The position numbers and the translations under genes were made by a program. The notes beneath the pieces were generated by a model. That model made no database searches. It saw nothing but the letters and a program-made list of their open reading frames with translations, and was not told the origin of the DNA. From JAWLFI01 sp041685645 (GTDB taxonomy: Bacteria; Bacteroidota; Bacteroidia; Chitinophagales; Saprospiraceae), in assembly GCA_041685645.1 (NCBI GenBank), contig JAWLFI010000148.1, forward strand, positions 1-6,368: DNA of 6,368 bases, given 5' to 3'. Positions 5,668 to 6,368 of the stretch are shown piece after piece. Positions within the stretch are counted from its first letter, which is position 1. Each line of letters starts with the position of its first letter.

Positions 5668-6368
5668 TCACCTCTGGTTTCCACGATCCGGCAAAAGTAA
5701 CTGCATTTTGGAAAAGTGCACGGCATCGAGATGTCCCATCATTTTGCGATCCATGCAAAGGAGATGCATATGCAGGAATGTGTCGTGATGGGTGAAAATC
5801 CCTTGATGTTCTCTGGAAAAAAAACCTACGATCTTTGCGTTGGAAGAACCCAATTGAAAAGGTGTTTGGCCGCTATGCGCTTCTTTCGGAGAGCTTACGG
5901 TGGATCCGGGTGGCAAATTCTGAATGTGAATATTTGCGCTATCTACTTGTCCTTCAAGACGAAAGACAAATGGGTCTGAGGACGCCGGACTGCTTTCGTC
6001 AAGATATTTTTCTAGAGAAGCCAGGTCCTGAACTTCATTCGGTAGGGAAAGCGTATCCCAATTTCTTTCTCGGGCATAGACAAAAAACGGAGCTTTTGCC
6101 TTAGTTGTAGTATCCAGGAGAGGACTTCCATCGCCTTGTATCTGACTGACATAGGTAGTCCCATCATAGACCATAATCTCTCCACGTAAACCTGCTAGAG
6201 GTCCGACGCCATAAAAACCTGAATCACTCAGAGAATCCGGGCTGAAAATGCCATCTAACTGTCCCTTCCACATTACATTTTTCATGGCACCTATGGCGAC
6301 TACAGATGATGGACTTGTCGTGGGTACCTCATTGTCCCGGGAGCTGGAACTTGGTTGACAAGCAGGAA
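5668..6368 (-). CDS. budA: acetolactate decarboxylase, probable lipoprotein (5' end outside the window)
   Basis: The enzyme family converts 2-acetolactate to acetoin. The frame is open to the right edge, leaving 232 visible residues before TGA (5670-5668). Numbered from the internal Met at 6285, the zinc-ligand set is intact: His172 and His174 in 'FLHMHLLCMD' and His185 in 'MMGHLD', with the spacing (2, then 11) of characterised decarboxylases. Other family marks are 'WKGQLDGIF' near the domain start, 'LRGEIMVYDG' (30s) with a conserved Glu36, 'KAPFFVYA', and 'EAHSGQ' (about 136-140). The Met at 6285 is inside the domain and is not the start. Upstream the frame reads 'PACQPSSSSRDNEVPTTS', a lipobox-like A-C pair (Cys codon 6360-6358) followed by a Ser/Pro/Thr-rich tether. 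This suggests a lipid-anchored protein facing the periplasm; the signal peptide itself is not visible. The HD gene lies downstream with its own promoter. Family assignment is strong; the location is inference. Confidence 0.88.
   Translation of the reverse strand, partial: PACQPSSSSRDNEVPTTSPSSVVAIGAMKNVMWKGQLDGIFSPDSLSDSGFYGVGPLAGLRGEIMVYDGTTYVSQIQGDGSPLLDTTTKAKAPFFVYARERNWDTLSLPNEVQDLASLEKYLDESSPASSDPFVFRLEGQVDSANIHIQNLPPGSTVSSPKEAHSGQTPFQLGSSNAKIVGFFSREHQGIFTHHDTFLHMHLLCMDRKMMGHLDAVHFSKMQLLLPDRGNQR

Noticed and set aside
6283..6285. ATG at 6285 as the start of the acetolactate decarboxylase
   Set aside because: The frame stays open to the window edge, the residues just before it continue the domain ('VVAIGAMKNVMWKG'), and a lipobox-like Cys lies 25 residues upstream.

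Overview
The window looks like ordinary chromosomal DNA from a member of the Bacteroidota; I cannot place it more finely. Three things point there. The clearest promoter has the TTG-N19-TAnnTTTG layout of that phylum. No start codon has a clear Shine-Dalgarno sequence. The protein types (a beta-rich protein ending in 'DGYFKVSF', a lipoprotein-type acetolactate decarboxylase, an NTT-HEAT-cNMP fusion) are typical of it.

Layout from left to right: (1) positions 1-196 hold the C-terminal end of an unrecognised beta-rich protein on the plus strand. (2) Positions 197-627 are a gene-poor convergent spacer with a possible terminator and degraded palindromic repeats. (3) Positions 628-1050, minus strand, encode a small stand-alone tandem CBS-domain protein, preceded by a near-perfect 21-bp palindrome. 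(4) Positions 1051-1418 are the divergent control region between the CBS gene and the transporter gene. (5) Positions 1419-4661, plus strand, encode the main gene: a 1080-residue fusion of a 12-helix nucleotide-transporter-like (NTT/MFS) membrane domain, a long HEAT-like helical region and a C-terminal cyclic-nucleotide-binding domain. (6) Positions 4840-5478, minus strand, encode an HD-domain phosphohydrolase-like protein with a recognisable promoter. (7) Positions 5668 to the right edge, minus strand, encode an acetolactate decarboxylase that appears to be a lipoprotein; its signal peptide lies beyond the window.

Three neighbouring genes share a nucleotide theme: CBS domains usually sense adenine nucleotides, the fusion protein has an NTT-like pore and a cNMP sensor, and HD proteins are metal-dependent phosphohydrolases. 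A link between them is inference only, since they lie in separate transcription units. The most interesting candidate is the transporter-sensor fusion: its phosphate-binding cassette keeps the key Glu and Arg, so it may be a membrane protein controlled by a cyclic nucleotide. No mobile element, CRISPR array, tRNA or rRNA was seen.
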